A stretch of 64,000 bases of DNA from Sphingomonas sp. Root710 (GCF_001429065.1 NZ_LMIB01000015.1:272905-336904), one strand, 5' to 3'; counted from the first letter of the stretch, positions 1 through 8,881 are shown. Numbers and translations are program-made. The notes: generated from the sequence alone by a model not told the origin.

Positions 1-375
1 CGTACCGTCGGCGTGGAGCCGCGCGACCGCATATTCGCCCGAAATATCGTCGGGCCAAGCGGCGTCTGGCCGGTCGAGCAGCGCGGCGACGTCAGCCGCG
101 TCGAGCAGGCGAGGGCCATCGGCGGCGATCCGCCAGATCAAGCCGTGGATGACGCACACGCCCTTGCCATCGGCCTGCCAGACCTGACGCTCGGCGGAGT
201 AGAAGTGCGTGGTCGTCGCAAAGGCCATGAAGTGCCAGCGCCCCGCCGGCGTATCGACACTGCCGCGACTCGGCTGTTCGGGCACGATATGGGATTCGCC
301 GGGCAGGCAGGCGTCGAGTTGTTCGGCAGCGCCCGGCCCCGCGCCCTGTTCCCCCCAGAAGACAAATAAGGCCAT
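1..375 (-). CDS. Asparagine synthetase-like protein, N-terminal part (truncated by window edge)
   Basis: The minus strand from ATG 375 reads about 125 codons off the left edge, beginning MALFVFWGEQGAG. A stop codon lies in frame upstream, and a TAAGGC purine stretch about 7 bases before the ATG can serve as ribosome binding site. The segment GLIWR followed about 40 residues later by ISGEYAVARLHADGT matches the GEIYN ... LNGMFAFALWD pattern of class II glutamine amidotransferase domains in the AsnB family. The usual catalytic start Met-Cys-Gly is absent, so this copy probably does not hydrolyse glutamine itself. Lasso-peptide cyclases and other asparagine-synthase-related proteins share this trait, but I found no precursor peptide upstream. 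The synthetase half lies outside the window, so the function stays open. Confidence 0.6.
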   Translation of the reverse strand, partial: MALFVFWGEQGAGPGAAEQLDACLPGESHIVPEQPSRGSVDTPAGRWHFMAFATTTHFYSAERQVWQADGKGVCVIHGLIWRIAADGPRLLDAADVAALLDRPDAAWPDDISGEYAVARLHADGT

Positions 376-444
376 CGCCAATGCCTTAGCATCGCGATTT
401 CAGGGTGGCGAGCGGCGGGAGCAAGTTCAGCCTCTCCCAGAATC

Positions 445-475
445 GAATAACCCGGCTTTTTGGGCCGGGTTATTC
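445..475 (-). terminator. Hairpin between the nitronate monooxygenase gene and the asparagine synthetase-like gene
   Basis: A perfect 12-bp stem (445-456 pairing with 464-475, arm GAATAACCCGGC) encloses a 7-nt loop TTTTTGG. It lies about 170 bp after the stop of the leftward oxidoreductase gene and 70 bp before the next leftward start, so it fits a terminator for the former. No strong T-tract follows on either strand, so efficiency is uncertain. The rest of 376-645 holds nothing I can call. Confidence 0.5.
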
Positions 476-645
476 TCTGGAGGATTCTGACTAATGACCT
501 TCCCGGTTTAGCCGAACGGCCCGACAAAGCAAGCCGAAAGAGCACTTCCAGACAAACTTTCGTCTAAGCTTCCGGCACGGTTCGGCGCTGCGGCGCGATT
601 ATGGCGAGGCTTAAAATAAACCCGCAATGGAGACGAGAGCGCCGG

Positions 646-1734
646 TCACGAAGCCCGGTCCGCCGCGTCCTCGCCTCCCTCTTCAGCTATTGCCGCCGCC
701 AGCCACCGTGTCAGCGCCGCCGCAGGCATGGGCTTGGCCAGAGGAAAAGCCTGTCCCGCCCAAAGCGGGCTGTAATCACCGCGCCCAGCCGCCTCGGCCG
801 CGGCCCGAAGCGGCCCGACGAGGCTCGCCGCCGTCGGATAGGGCGGTGCCAGATCCGACATCAGTCCAAGCTCCGACATCAACCGGTTCACGATGCCGCG
901 CGCGGGCCGCCCAGTGAAGACATTGGTGAGCGCGGTTCCCTTGCCCTCCGTCAGCGCCTGCCGATAGACCGGCGCGATCCCGGCCTCCGGCGTGAAGAGA
1001 TAGGCGGTGCCCACCTGCACCGCAGATGCGCCGAGCGCGAACGCCGCGCGCACACCCCGCTGATCCGAGATGCCCCCCGCGGCGATAACGGGAACCGACA
1101 CGGCGTCGACGATCTGCGGCACCAGCGCAAATGTACCCAGCTGCATATTCATGTCGTCGCTCAGGAAATTGCCCCGATGTCCCCCCGCCTCGGCTCCCAT
1201 CGCGATCACCGCATCTACGCCCCGCGCTTCCAGCCAGCGGGCTTCGGCGACGGTGGTCGCCGACGAGATCAGCTTCGCGCCGACGCGCCGGACCCTTTCG
1301 AGCAGTGCGGGATCGGGCAGGCCGAAATGGAAGCTCGCCACTTCAGGGCGATAATGTTCCACGACCTCGCACAGCGCCTCATCAAACGGCGCACGGCCGC
1401 CGGACGGAACCGGCATGGCGGGATCTAGCCCAGCCTCGACATAATAAGCGGCAAGTCGCTGACGCCATGCCTGCTGGCGAACGGGATCATCGGGCGAAGC
1501 CCTATGGCACAGCAGATTGACCGCGATGGGGCGGCACGTAGCGGCCCGCACCTGTTCGATGGCGGCGGCGAACTGATCCGGCGAGTATAGCCCGCTCGGC
1601 AGGGAGCCGAGGCCGCCCGCATTGCTCACCGCCGCGACCATGGCAGGGGTGGTCGCACCCGCCATCGGCGCCTGGATCACTGGCAATTCGATGCCCAGAA
1701 GCGTGACCAGCGCTTTAGCGTCCGCCTTGTCCAT
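646..1734 (-). CDS. Nitronate monooxygenase family flavoprotein (2-nitropropane dioxygenase-like)
   Basis: The 362-residue product is an FMN-dependent TIM-barrel enzyme that in this family oxidises alkyl nitronates such as propionate 3-nitronate; some members are instead enoyl reductase-like. The N-terminus carries the family hallmark LPVIQAPMAG, and the centre carries EAGGHRG, whose His is the catalytic base, followed by PVIAAGGISD and GASAVQVGTAYLF of the FMN phosphate site. The ATG at 1734 is chosen because GGGAGG lies 8 bases upstream; an in-frame start 34 codons earlier has no such support and would add unmatched residues. It is a single-gene unit with a possible terminator at 445-475. 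The exact substrate cannot be told. Confidence 0.85.
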   Translation of the reverse strand: MDKADAKALVTLLGIELPVIQAPMAGATTPAMVAAVSNAGGLGSLPSGLYSPDQFAAAIEQVRAATCRPIAVNLLCHRASPDDPVRQQAWRQRLAAYYVEAGLDPAMPVPSGGRAPFDEALCEVVEHYRPEVASFHFGLPDPALLERVRRVGAKLISSATTVAEARWLEARGVDAVIAMGAEAGGHRGNFLSDDMNMQLGTFALVPQIVDAVSVPVIAAGGISDQRGVRAAFALGASAVQVGTAYLFTPEAGIAPVYRQALTEGKGTALTNVFTGRPARGIVNRLMSELGLMSDLAPPYPTAASLVGPLRAAAEAAGRGDYSPLWAGQAFPLAKPMPAAALTRWLAAAIAEEGGEDAADRAS

Positions 1735-1930
1735 CGTTATGCCTCCCGGCCCGATGCGCGAAGTGCATAGCATGTTTCTTGCCGGGGAAAGGGCGATGCA
1801 GGCCGATCGACAGTGATGTTTGGCATCCGGCTTCATGCATTAGCAATCGATTGCTACTGGCCGATACGTAATTTTCCTTATACGAGTCGGCACGGGGCCT
1901 CGGGCCGCAATGTTGGGGAAGGCACGATAT

Positions 1931-2350
1931 ATGGGCGATCAGCATAATGGCGTTCCCGCTTGCCTGATCCTGGTCGTTGAGGACGAGCCGTCTGTCCGGC
2001 AATTCGCGGTCGATGCGCTCGAGGGCTTTGGCTACCGGACATTGGCGGCCGCCAGTGCGGTCGAAGCGCTCGAACATCTAGCCCAGCGGTCGAGTGACAT
2101 CGACCTCGTCTTCACCGATGTAAATATGCCCGGTGAGATGGACGGCGCGGAGCTCACTTTCACCGTCCGCAGCCGCTGGCCTACCATCGGACTGGTCGCC
2201 GTGTCGGGCTATTTCGATCCTAAAGTGTCCCGCCTGCCGATCGGCTGCGCCTTCCTGGCCAAGCCGTACCGGCTGTCCGAGCTCCAGCTCATCATCGATC
2301 AGCAACTTGGTTTCCTGGGGAGCGCCAGAGCGGCCTCGCAGCGCGGCTGA
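1931..2350 (+). CDS. Single-domain response regulator (CheY-like receiver)
   Basis: About 139 residues make up one receiver domain and nothing else. LVVEDEPSVRQF holds the acidic pair that binds magnesium, LVFTDVNMPG holds the phospho-acceptor Asp, VSGYFD the switch region, and FLAKPYR the conserved Lys-Pro. The ATG at 1931 has GGGGAAGG 8 bases upstream; an ATG seven codons earlier lacks one. There is no output domain, so it probably signals by protein contact downstream of a histidine kinase encoded elsewhere. Receivers of this FixJ/hybrid-kinase-associated type are common in sphingomonads. No partner kinase is nearby. Confidence 0.85.
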   Translation: MGDQHNGVPACLILVVEDEPSVRQFAVDALEGFGYRTLAAASAVEALEHLAQRSSDIDLVFTDVNMPGEMDGAELTFTVRSRWPTIGLVAVSGYFDPKVSRLPIGCAFLAKPYRLSELQLIIDQQLGFLGSARAASQRG

Positions 2351-2374
2351 CGGCTGGGCTATCCGATCGGAAGT

Positions 2375-2459
2375 TGGTGCGGGCGGTCGGGCTCGAACCG
2401 ACACTCCTTGCGGAACCGGATTTTGAGTCCGGCGCGTCTACCAGTTTCACCACGCCCGC
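2375..2459 (-). tRNA. tRNA-Leu (anticodon CAA)
   Basis: Minus-strand cloverleaf of 85 nt with CCA encoded. The 7-bp acceptor stem GCGGGCG pairs with CGCCCGC, a long variable arm of the class II type is present, the anticodon loop is CTCAAAA giving CAA, and the T-arm contains GGTTCGAGCC. It sits just downstream of the leftward dapE gene. Confidence 0.95.
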
Positions 2460-2501
2460 ACGGCGCGCAGCTATAACGCCTGGCTCACCGTGTGCAACCG
2501 C

Positions 2502-3635
2502 TCAGACGCGGAAGATGCGGCGGATGATGTCCTCATAGATGTCGCTGAGCTGGTAGAGGTCCGGCACCGCCACCGCCTCGTCGAGCTTGTGCATCGTCGC
2601 GTTGCACAGCCCGAATTCCACCACCGGGCAGATGCGCGACAGGAACCGCGCGTCGGAGGTCCCGCCCGTGGTCGACAGTTCGGGCACGAGCCCCGTCACC
2701 TTCTCGATCGATGCGGCGATCAGGCCCGAGAAGTCGCCGGGCGGCGTGATGAAGCTTTCCCCCGATATCACCGGCCGGATCGTCGCGTTCGGCGCATGGG
2801 CGACGACGGTCGCGCGCACCAGTTCGACCAGCTTCGCACCGCTATGCTCGTCGTTGAAGCGGATGTTAATCCGCGCCTTCGCCACCGCCGGGATGATGTT
2901 GGTCGCGCCATTGCCGACGTCGACCGTGGTGATCTCCAGGTTCGACGGCTGGAACCAGGCATTGCCGTCGTCGAGGTGGAGCGCCGCCAGCGCGTCGAGC
3001 GCCGTGATCAGCGCCGGAATTGGATTGTCGGCGAGATGCGGATAGGCGACATGCCCCTGCGCACCCTCATTCTCGATCCAGATATTGACCGACCCGCGCC
3101 GCCCGATCTTGACCATGTCGCCGAGCCGGTGGGTCGAGGTCGGCTCGCCGACCAGGCACAGGTCGGGCCGGACGCCGCGTTGATTCATCCAGTCGATCAG
3201 CGCGACGGTGCCATGGGTGGCGGGGCCCTCCTCGTCGCCCGTGATGATCAGGCTGAGCGTGCCCGCGTGCCCCTGGGTACGGGCTGCCGCGGCGATGAAT
3301 GCGCCGATCGCGCCCTTCATATCGACCGCGCCCCGCCCATAGAGCAGATCGCCGCGCACCTCCGGCACAAAGGGATCGCCCTGCCAGCCCTCCCCCGGCG
3401 GCACGACGTCGCTATGTCCGGCGAAGGCGAAGTGCGGCCCACCGCTCCCGCGTGTCGCAAACAAATTCTCGACCGGCCCATCGGGAGCCTCCCCCGCCGC
3501 GAAGCGATGCACGGTGAAGCCGATACCCTCCAGCGCCTCGGCTATCACCGCCATGGCGCCGGCGTCGGCCGGGGTCACGCTGGGGCAGGCGATCAGGCGC
3601 TGGGTCAGCGCGACGGGGTCGATTGCATCGGTCAC
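2502..3635 (-). CDS. dapE: Succinyl-diaminopimelate desuccinylase
   Basis: The 377-residue di-zinc M20-family hydrolase converts N-succinyl-LL-diaminopimelate to LL-diaminopimelate plus succinate in lysine and peptidoglycan precursor synthesis, in the cytoplasm. Metal-binding and catalytic motifs are in order: FAGHSDVVPPG (His), YGRGAVDMKGAIG (bridging Asp), ITGDEEGPATHGT (the catalytic Glu and its partner), LVGEPTS, and a late HKLDE. The dimerisation domain starts at about residue 178 (RRGSVNIWIENEG). Length is normal for the family. It stands apart from other dap genes and is divergent from a cupin gene starting at 3686. Confidence 0.95.
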   Translation of the reverse strand: MTDAIDPVALTQRLIACPSVTPADAGAMAVIAEALEGIGFTVHRFAAGEAPDGPVENLFATRGSGGPHFAFAGHSDVVPPGEGWQGDPFVPEVRGDLLYGRGAVDMKGAIGAFIAAAARTQGHAGTLSLIITGDEEGPATHGTVALIDWMNQRGVRPDLCLVGEPTSTHRLGDMVKIGRRGSVNIWIENEGAQGHVAYPHLADNPIPALITALDALAALHLDDGNAWFQPSNLEITTVDVGNGATNIIPAVAKARINIRFNDEHSGAKLVELVRATVVAHAPNATIRPVISGESFITPPGDFSGLIAASIEKVTGLVPELSTTGGTSDARFLSRICPVVEFGLCNATMHKLDEAVAVPDLYQLSDIYEDIIRRIFRV

Positions 3636-3685
3636 GACGCCCGCCTAGCTTGGCCGTCCTTCGATTGCAAAGGAGAGCGCACCCG

Positions 3686-4135
3686 ATGCCGAAAATCGAC
3701 CTTGATGCGATCCCGCTCAACAACAGCACCGGCTACCCCGCACCCCATGATCGGGCGGTGCAGGGGCGATGGAAACGCGGGCTCGCATCGGTAGCGGGGA
3801 TCAGCGATTTCGGCGTCAACCATGTGACGCTCAAGCCCGGTGCCTGGTCCAGCCAGCGGCACTGGCATGAAGGCGAGGACGAGTTCGTGGTGATGATCGC
3901 GGGCGAGGCGACGCTGATCGACGACAAGGGCCGGACGCCGCTCGTCGCGGGCGATTGCGTGGCCTTCCCCAAGGGCGAAGCCAACGGCCATCACATCGCC
4001 AATGAGGGCCAGGGCGACTGCACCTTCATCGCGATCGGCCGCCAGCCGCAGAGCCCCTGCCATTATTCGGACATCGACCTAATGTTCGACTGGCAGCGCC
4101 AGGGCTATTTCCACAAGGACGGCACGCCCTTCTGA
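3686..4135 (+). CDS. Cupin-domain protein
   Basis: A 149-residue single-cupin protein. Motif 1 is seen in HWHEGEDEFVVMIAGEATL and motif 2 in GDCVAFPKGEANGHHIAN, so two His plus Glu of motif 1 and the His of motif 2 can hold a metal. The start at 3686 has AAGGAG about 10 bases upstream; a longer in-frame start at 3623 overlaps the divergent dapE start and is unlikely. Proteins of this type include small isomerases and sugar or auxin-binding-like cupins; nothing here fixes the substrate. It converges with the GST gene downstream. Confidence 0.85.
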   Translation: MPKIDLDAIPLNNSTGYPAPHDRAVQGRWKRGLASVAGISDFGVNHVTLKPGAWSSQRHWHEGEDEFVVMIAGEATLIDDKGRTPLVAGDCVAFPKGEANGHHIANEGQGDCTFIAIGRQPQSPCHYSDIDLMFDWQRQGYFHKDGTPF

Positions 4136-4153
4136 AGCCCGGGGAGACTGGAA

Positions 4154-4829
4154 TCAGGCCTGCTCGGCGGCGCGTTCGAACTTGTCGATCACCCAGCTCT
4201 CACCCGCGGCACCCTCGCTCCATTCGATCATGAACGGGTGGTTCCACACCGCCTCGCAATAATCCGACGCCAGCGACGGCAGCGCGATCGAATAGGTACG
4301 GAATCGCGTGACGACCGGCGCGAACATGATGTCGACCGCGCCGAACGCGCCGAACAGATAATCGCCGCCCTGCCCGAACCCGCGCTTCGCCTGATCCCAG
4401 AGCGAGGTGATCCGCTGGATGTCCGCGCTGACCTCGGGGGTCAGCGGCTCGGGCGGATAAACCTTGCGCAGGTTCATGCCATGCTGCTGGCGCAGCGCCG
4501 AATAGCCGGCGTGCATCTCGGACGCGATCGAACGCGCCAGCGCGCGGGCCTTGTCCTCGGCGGGCCAGAAGCGGTCGCGGCTGGTCTTGTCGGCGAGATA
4601 GTCGATGATCGCCAGACTTTCCCAGATCGCCGCGTCGCCGTCCCACAGCACGGGCACCTTGCCGTTCGACGCGGCGAACTCGGGCGCCTCACGGCGCGTC
4701 ACCCATGCCTCATCATAAAGTGAGACGACCTCTTCCGCGAACGGCAGGCCAGACTGCTTCACCGCCAGCCAGCCGCGCAGCGACCAGCTCGAATAGACCT
4801 TGTTGCCGATATAGAGCTTGAGGGTCATG
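4154..4829 (-). CDS. Glutathione S-transferase family protein
   Basis: About 224 residues with an N-terminal thioredoxin fold (LYIGNKVYSSWSLRGWLAVK, with Ser as likely thiol-activating residue; KVPVLWDG with the cis-Pro; WESLAIIDYLADK gamma-glutamyl site) and a helical C-terminal domain ending in WNHPFMIEW. The N-terminus resembles the zeta/maleylacetoacetate isomerase-like branch. The ATG at 4829 is preceded by GGGAGG at 8 bases. It may conjugate or isomerise electrophiles. The gene is monocistronic; its upstream DNA holds the first copy of a palindromic repeat (4891-4986). Confidence 0.85.
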
Positions 4830-4890
4830 CGCGCCTCCCGGGGTTGATGGGGCGGCTTTAGCGGAAGCATTTCCGCTTTCCCACCCACTC

Positions 4891-4986
4891 CGCTCATCCT
4901 GAGTAAGGAGCGAAAGCGAAGGCCGCATCGAAGGACGTCCTTCGATACGTCACTTCGACAAGCTCAGTGGCTACTCAGGATGAGCG
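4891..4986. repeat. Intergenic nested palindromic repeat, family 1, copy A
   Basis: Outer arms CGCTCATCCTGAGTA and TACTCAGGATGAGCG flank an inner palindrome TCGAAGGACGTCCTTCGA. Two further copies in the same arrangement lie at 23163-23262 and 37363-37462. All three are intergenic. This copy is 96 bp and its left inner arm has diverged from the other two. It lies between gst and engB. Confidence 0.85.
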
Positions 4987-4998
4987 GGAGCGGAGCGT

Positions 4999-5679
4999 TC
5001 AGTTGGACTGGATCGATTCCAGGATCGCCGCACGCAGTTCGGCGATGCCGAAGTCCTTCTCGCTCGACGTCACCAGCAGCTTCGGATGCGCGGCCACATG
5101 CTTGCGGCCTTCGGCCTCGGTCGCCGCAGTCACTGCCGCAAGCTCGCTCGCCTTGATCTTGTCGGCCTTGGTCAGGACGAGGTGATAGGTCACCGCCGCC
5201 TTGTCGAGCATCGTCATGATCTCGCGGTCGACATCCTTGATGCCGTGGCGCGCATCGATCAGCACCAGCGCGCGGCGCAGCACCACGCGGCCGCGCAGAT
5301 AATCGTTCACCACATGGCGCCACTTGCGGACGATGTCCTTGGGCGCCTTGGCGAAGCCATAGCCGGGCATGTCCACCAGCCGCAGCACCGGCACCCCGCC
5401 CTCCTCCGTCGCGCCGACGTCGAAGAAGTTGAGCTCCTGCGTGCGGCCCGGGGTGTTCGAGGTGCGCGCGAGGCCGCTGCGGTTGGTCAGCCGGTTGAGC
5501 AGCGACGACTTGCCGACGTTCGATCGGCCCGCAAAGGCCACTTCGGGCGCGTCGGCGTCAGGCAGGAAGCGCAGGTCCGGTGCAGACTTGAGGAAGCTGA
5601 CCGGGCCCGCGAACAGCTTGCGCGCGGGCTCGATCAGATCGATCTCGGGGCCCTCGCCTTCGGTCCGGCCGTCACTCAC
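4999..5679 (-). CDS. engB: Ribosome biogenesis GTPase EngB (YihA/YsxC)
   Basis: A 226-residue small GTPase needed for assembly of the large ribosomal subunit. G motifs appear in order: GRSNVGKSSLLNRL (G1), TPGRTQ (G2), VDMPGYGFAK (G3), LTKADK (G4) and SSEK (G5). The best start is GTG 5679, which overlaps the yidC stop as GTGA and suggests translational coupling. Reading further upstream in frame only gives sequence antisense-like to YidC. It follows yidC in the widespread rpmH-rnpA-yidD-yidC-engB order. Confidence 0.93.
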   Translation of the reverse strand: MSDGRTEGEGPEIDLIEPARKLFAGPVSFLKSAPDLRFLPDADAPEVAFAGRSNVGKSSLLNRLTNRSGLARTSNTPGRTQELNFFDVGATEEGGVPVLRLVDMPGYGFAKAPKDIVRKWRHVVNDYLRGRVVLRRALVLIDARHGIKDVDREIMTMLDKAAVTYHLVLTKADKIKASELAAVTAATEAEGRKHVAAHPKLLVTSSEKDFGIAELRAAILESIQSN

Positions 5680-7421
5680 TTCTTCTTGGTCGCCGCTACG
5701 GTTACGGTCTTCGCCGAGGCGGGAACATCCATCACCGGATATTGGCGATAGAGCCAAGCCTGCTGCGCGATCGTCAGGAAGTTGGAAGTGATCCAGTAGA
5801 TCAGCAGGCCCGCCGCGAAGGGCGCCATGATGAACATCATGATCCACGGCATCAGCGACATCACCTGCTGCTGCGCGGGCTCCATCGGGGTCGGGTTCAG
5901 CTTGAACTGCAGCCACATCGACACGCCGAGCAGCAGCGCGAGGATGCCGATGCCCAGAAAGGCCGGCGGGGTGAAGTCGAGCAGCCCGAACAGGTTCAGG
6001 ATGTGGAGCGGATCGGGCGCCGAGAGATCGCGAATCCACAGCGCGAAGGGCTGGTGCCGCATCTCGATCGTCACCATCAGCACCTTGTACAGCGCATAGA
6101 AGACCGGGATCTGGATCAGGATCGGCAGACAGCCCGCGAGCGGATTGACCTTCTCCTCCTGATAGAGCTTGAGCAGCTCCTGCTGGAGACGCGGCTTGTC
6201 GTCCTTATGCCGTTCCTGCAATTCCTTCATCTTCGGCTGGACGCGGCGCATGCCAGCCATCGAGCGGAACTGCTTCTGCGCGATCGGGAACATCAGCCCG
6301 CGCACCAGGAAGGTGAGGATGATGATCGCCACGCCGAAATTGCCGACCAGCTTGAAGACCTGATCGAGCACCCAGAAGATCGGCTTCTCGATCACCCGGA
6401 ACCAGCCCCAGTCGATCGCGCGGCTGAACATCTGCACGCCGCCTTGGGCTTCATAGCGGTCGAGCAGCGCGACTTCCTTGGCGCCCGCGAAGAAGCGCTG
6501 CGATATCTGGCCGCTCTTGCCGGGCGCGATCACCAGCGGCTTGCCGGTCTGCACCGCCTGATAGACCTTGGGCGCGGTCGACAGGAAACCCGCCTCGACC
6601 GCCGACTTGCCGTCGGGGACGAGCGCGGTCAGCCAATATTTGTCACCGAAGCCGAGCCAGCCGCCGGTGCTGGCGAAGCGGGTGCCCGCCTTGCCGGCCT
6701 CGTCGAGCTTGTCGAAGCTCAGGTCATAATTGGCGGCGTCGTTGAACACACCGATCGGGCCGGTGTGCAGCGTCCAGGTCGAATGGTCCTTCGACACGCC
6801 GTCGCGCGACACCAGGCCATAGGGCCGCGCCGAGACTGCGCCGACGCCGCTGTTCGACAGTTTCTGGGTGACGGTGAACATATAATCTGCGTCGACCGTG
6901 AAGACCGTGTCGAAGCGCTGGCCGCGCTGGTTGGTCCAGCTCAGCGTAACCGGGGTGGACGGCGTCAGCGTCGTGCCCATCGCGGTCCACACCGTGTTCG
7001 GCCCCGGTGCGTCGACGCCATCGCCGGTCCAGCCGAAGCCGGCATAATAGGCCTCGGGCGACCCGCTGGGCGACAGCAGCCGGATCGGCGGCGAGTTCTT
7101 CTTCAGCGTTTCCTTATAGGATTTGAGCACCAGATCGTCGATCCGCGCGCCCTTCAGGTTGATCGAGCCGGCGAGCTTGGGGGTGTCGATCGCGACACGC
7201 GGGGTTTCGCCGAGGACGACGTTGCGCGCGCGAATAGCGCCCGGGCTGTCGGCGGCGGGGTCCGCGCCGGGCTGGGGCAGGACCTGCTCCTTGCCGCCCT
7301 GAATCTTGGTAACGGGGGGTTTGGCAACCGGGAAGAATCGGTCGCTGAGCGCCTGCCATCCGAACAGGACGATCGCCGACAGGACGATCGCGAGGATCAT
7401 GTTGCGCTGGTTATCCACCAA
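5676..7421 (-). CDS. yidC: Membrane protein insertase YidC
   Basis: A 581-residue inner-membrane insertase that helps the Sec translocon and inserts small proteins alone. The N-terminal signal-anchor VDNQRNMILAIVLSAIVLF is followed by a large periplasmic beta-super-sandwich domain (about residues 60-340), then the conserved five-helix core with FGVAIIILTFLVRGLMFPIA, the hydrophilic loop MKELQERHKDD, PIFIQ-type IQIPVFYALYKVL and the last helix region APFAAGLLIYW. The C-terminus is basic (AATKKK). Length is that of Gram-negative YidC. It is cotranscribed between yidD and engB. Confidence 0.97.
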   Translation of the reverse strand: MVDNQRNMILAIVLSAIVLFGWQALSDRFFPVAKPPVTKIQGGKEQVLPQPGADPAADSPGAIRARNVVLGETPRVAIDTPKLAGSINLKGARIDDLVLKSYKETLKKNSPPIRLLSPSGSPEAYYAGFGWTGDGVDAPGPNTVWTAMGTTLTPSTPVTLSWTNQRGQRFDTVFTVDADYMFTVTQKLSNSGVGAVSARPYGLVSRDGVSKDHSTWTLHTGPIGVFNDAANYDLSFDKLDEAGKAGTRFASTGGWLGFGDKYWLTALVPDGKSAVEAGFLSTAPKVYQAVQTGKPLVIAPGKSGQISQRFFAGAKEVALLDRYEAQGGVQMFSRAIDWGWFRVIEKPIFWVLDQVFKLVGNFGVAIIILTFLVRGLMFPIAQKQFRSMAGMRRVQPKMKELQERHKDDKPRLQQELLKLYQEEKVNPLAGCLPILIQIPVFYALYKVLMVTIEMRHQPFALWIRDLSAPDPLHILNLFGLLDFTPPAFLGIGILALLLGVSMWLQFKLNPTPMEPAQQQVMSLMPWIMMFIMAPFAAGLLIYWITSNFLTIAQQAWLYRQYPVMDVPASAKTVTVAATKKK

Positions 7422-7446
7422 AAACTCCCGGAAATCCTAGGAAAGA

Positions 7447-7659
7447 TCAGGGCACCGGATCATAGCCCGAGCCGCCCCAGGGGTGGCATCGGCAGATCCG
7501 GCGGAGCCCAAGCCACCCGCCTTTGAGCGCGCCATAGCGCGAGACGGCCTCGATCGTATAGGCCGAACAGCTCGGCATATAGCGGCATGTGGGCGGCAGG
7601 ATCAGCGACGGGCCCTTCTGCCAGGCTTTCGCCAGCAGGATGATCGCCCGGCCAATCAT
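7447..7659 (-). CDS. yidD: Membrane protein insertion efficiency factor YidD
   Basis: A 70-residue protein with the YidD signature [21 protein letters not shown] followed by [20 protein letters not shown]. The three invariant Cys are present. It is thought to sit at the inner membrane by an amphipathic helix and assist YidC-dependent insertion. The start ATG overlaps the rnpA stop as ATGA, and yidC follows after about 25 bp, so all three are in one transcript. Confidence 0.95.
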   Translation of the reverse strand: MIGRAIILLAKAWQKGPSLILPPTCRYMPSCSAYTIEAVSRYGALKGGWLGLRRICRCHPWGGSGYDPVP

Positions 7660-7976
7660 TTCACGACCTTGCCCAAAGCCTTGAGGAGATGGGCGCGCAG
7701 CTCGGCGAAATCCTGTTCGATCCCGCCCGCGCGGCCGATCAGCACATGGTCCGCCCCGGCCACGCCGGCCTGCGGCAGCAGCTCTCGTGCGAGCGCGCGG
7801 AAGCGCCGCTTCATGCGGTTGCGGACCACCGCATTGCCGATCTTCTTGGTAACGGTGATGCCGAGGCGCATGACGGGATCGTCATCGCCACGGGGCCGGA
7901 CGAGCAGGACGAAGCCGGGCATCGGCGCGCGCCTGCCGCTGTTGGCCGCCAGAAAATCCGCGCGGCGCTGAAGCAC
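7656..7976 (-). CDS. rnpA: Ribonuclease P protein component
   Basis: A 106-residue basic protein that binds the RNase P RNA and helps cleave the tRNA 5' leader. The signature [16 protein letters not shown] (the RNR motif) is at about residues 47-62 and [11 protein letters not shown] precedes it. It lies 17 bp downstream of rpmH and overlaps yidD by 4 bp, the standard order. Confidence 0.96.
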   Translation of the reverse strand: MLQRRADFLAANSGRRAPMPGFVLLVRPRGDDDPVMRLGITVTKKIGNAVVRNRMKRRFRALARELLPQAGVAGADHVLIGRAGGIEQDFAELRAHLLKALGKVVK

Positions 7977-7993
7977 CGCGTAGGGACTCGGGC

Positions 7994-8128
7994 TCAGGCC
8001 GACAGCTTGGCGCGGCCGCGGGCGCGGCGGGCGGCCAGAACCTTGCGGCCACCAGGGGTTGCGCTGCGCGAACGGAAGCCATGGCGCCGCTTGCGGACCA
8101 GGTTGCTCGGCTGGAAAGTGCGCTTCAT
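7994..8128 (-). CDS. rpmH: Large ribosomal subunit protein bL34
   Basis: A 44-residue very basic protein beginning [20 protein letters not shown] and ending ARGRAKLSA, a near-consensus L34. It heads the rpmH-rnpA-yidD-yidC-engB run. Upstream DNA (8129-8380) must carry its promoter; I see no other gene there. Confidence 0.97.
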   Translation of the reverse strand: MKRTFQPSNLVRKRRHGFRSRSATPGGRKVLAARRARGRAKLSA

Positions 8129-8380
8129 CGTCTTTGCCTCAAATTCAAAACAAAAGGGCCGCCGAACCTGCGGCAGCCGCTAACAGGGGGTGCGCCTACT
8201 CAAAAGGCGGGTAGGAGTCAATCAATCTGCGGCCCGCAACTTCGGGAAAGTGCCCGCCGCCTGTCGTCATTCCACCGAGAGCTGTCACTCCTACGGCGGG
8301 GACGAGAATCGTTTCGCTCCATGGCTCGTTTTCGTTTCACATGCGTTCGGAGCGCCAATGAGGGTTTCAAGGAGGACATC

Positions 8381-8881
8381 ATGCGCCGCCCCGCCATCGC
8401 TCTGCTTCTGCTGCTGCCCGCGCTCAGCGCCTGCAATTCGAAGACCGATACCCGCCTGAAGGCGATCGAGGAGCGGCTTGCCAAGGCCGAAGCCGCAATC
8501 GGTGAGCACAAGGCGATCACGCTTAAGCCCGGCGATACCGGCTATGGCCTGATCGACACCGATGTGGGCAGGTTGCCGGTGGCGATCGCCGATATCCAGC
8601 CGCAGGCGGGGGGATCGCGGGTGATCCTCGACTTTGGCAATCCCAGCACCGCGCGCCTCACCGGCATGACCGCCAAGATCGAATGGGGCGGCAATGACAG
8701 CAAGGGTCTGCCGCTGCCTGCCAATGGTTCGCACAGCCTGCACTTCGCCGCGCCGCAGCCGCTGCTGCCCGGCAGCTGGCGGCAATATCCGATCGATCTC
8801 GCCGGCTTCCCGCCCACGCAACTCGGCTGGGTGCGGATATCGAACTTCGACAGCGGCACAGTCGACCTGCTCAGCCAATAG
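8381..8881 (+). CDS. Predicted lipoprotein of unknown function
   Basis: A 166-residue protein with a signal peptide of 17 residues ending in the lipobox LSAC, so Cys18 would be lipidated and the mature protein held in the envelope. A short coiled coil (about LKAIEERLAKAEAAIGE) follows, then a beta-rich domain with GDTGYGLIDTDVGRLPVAI and NPSTARLTGMTAKIEWGG. The layout resembles the DUF3251/YajI lipoproteins, but I cannot confirm the family. AAGGAGGA ends about 5 bases before the ATG. It reads toward comM. Confidence 0.75.
   Translation: MRRPAIALLLLLPALSACNSKTDTRLKAIEERLAKAEAAIGEHKAITLKPGDTGYGLIDTDVGRLPVAIADIQPQAGGSRVILDFGNPSTARLTGMTAKIEWGGNDSKGLPLPANGSHSLHFAAPQPLLPGSWRQYPIDLAGFPPTQLGWVRISNFDSGTVDLLSQ

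Noticed and set aside
376-645. Possible lasso-peptide precursor upstream of the asparagine-synthetase-like gene
   Set aside because: I read the minus strand in all frames and found no short ORF with start codon, ribosome binding site and core-like sequence; a 24-codon frame through the hairpin has no start.
4999-6039. Longer EngB starting about 120 codons earlier
   Set aside because: The added region is an out-of-frame shadow of yidC; the GTGA overlap at 5679 is a better start.
5742-7526. A 594-codon plus-strand frame opposite yidC
   Set aside because: Low-complexity Arg/Gln/Glu product antisense to a clear YidC gene.
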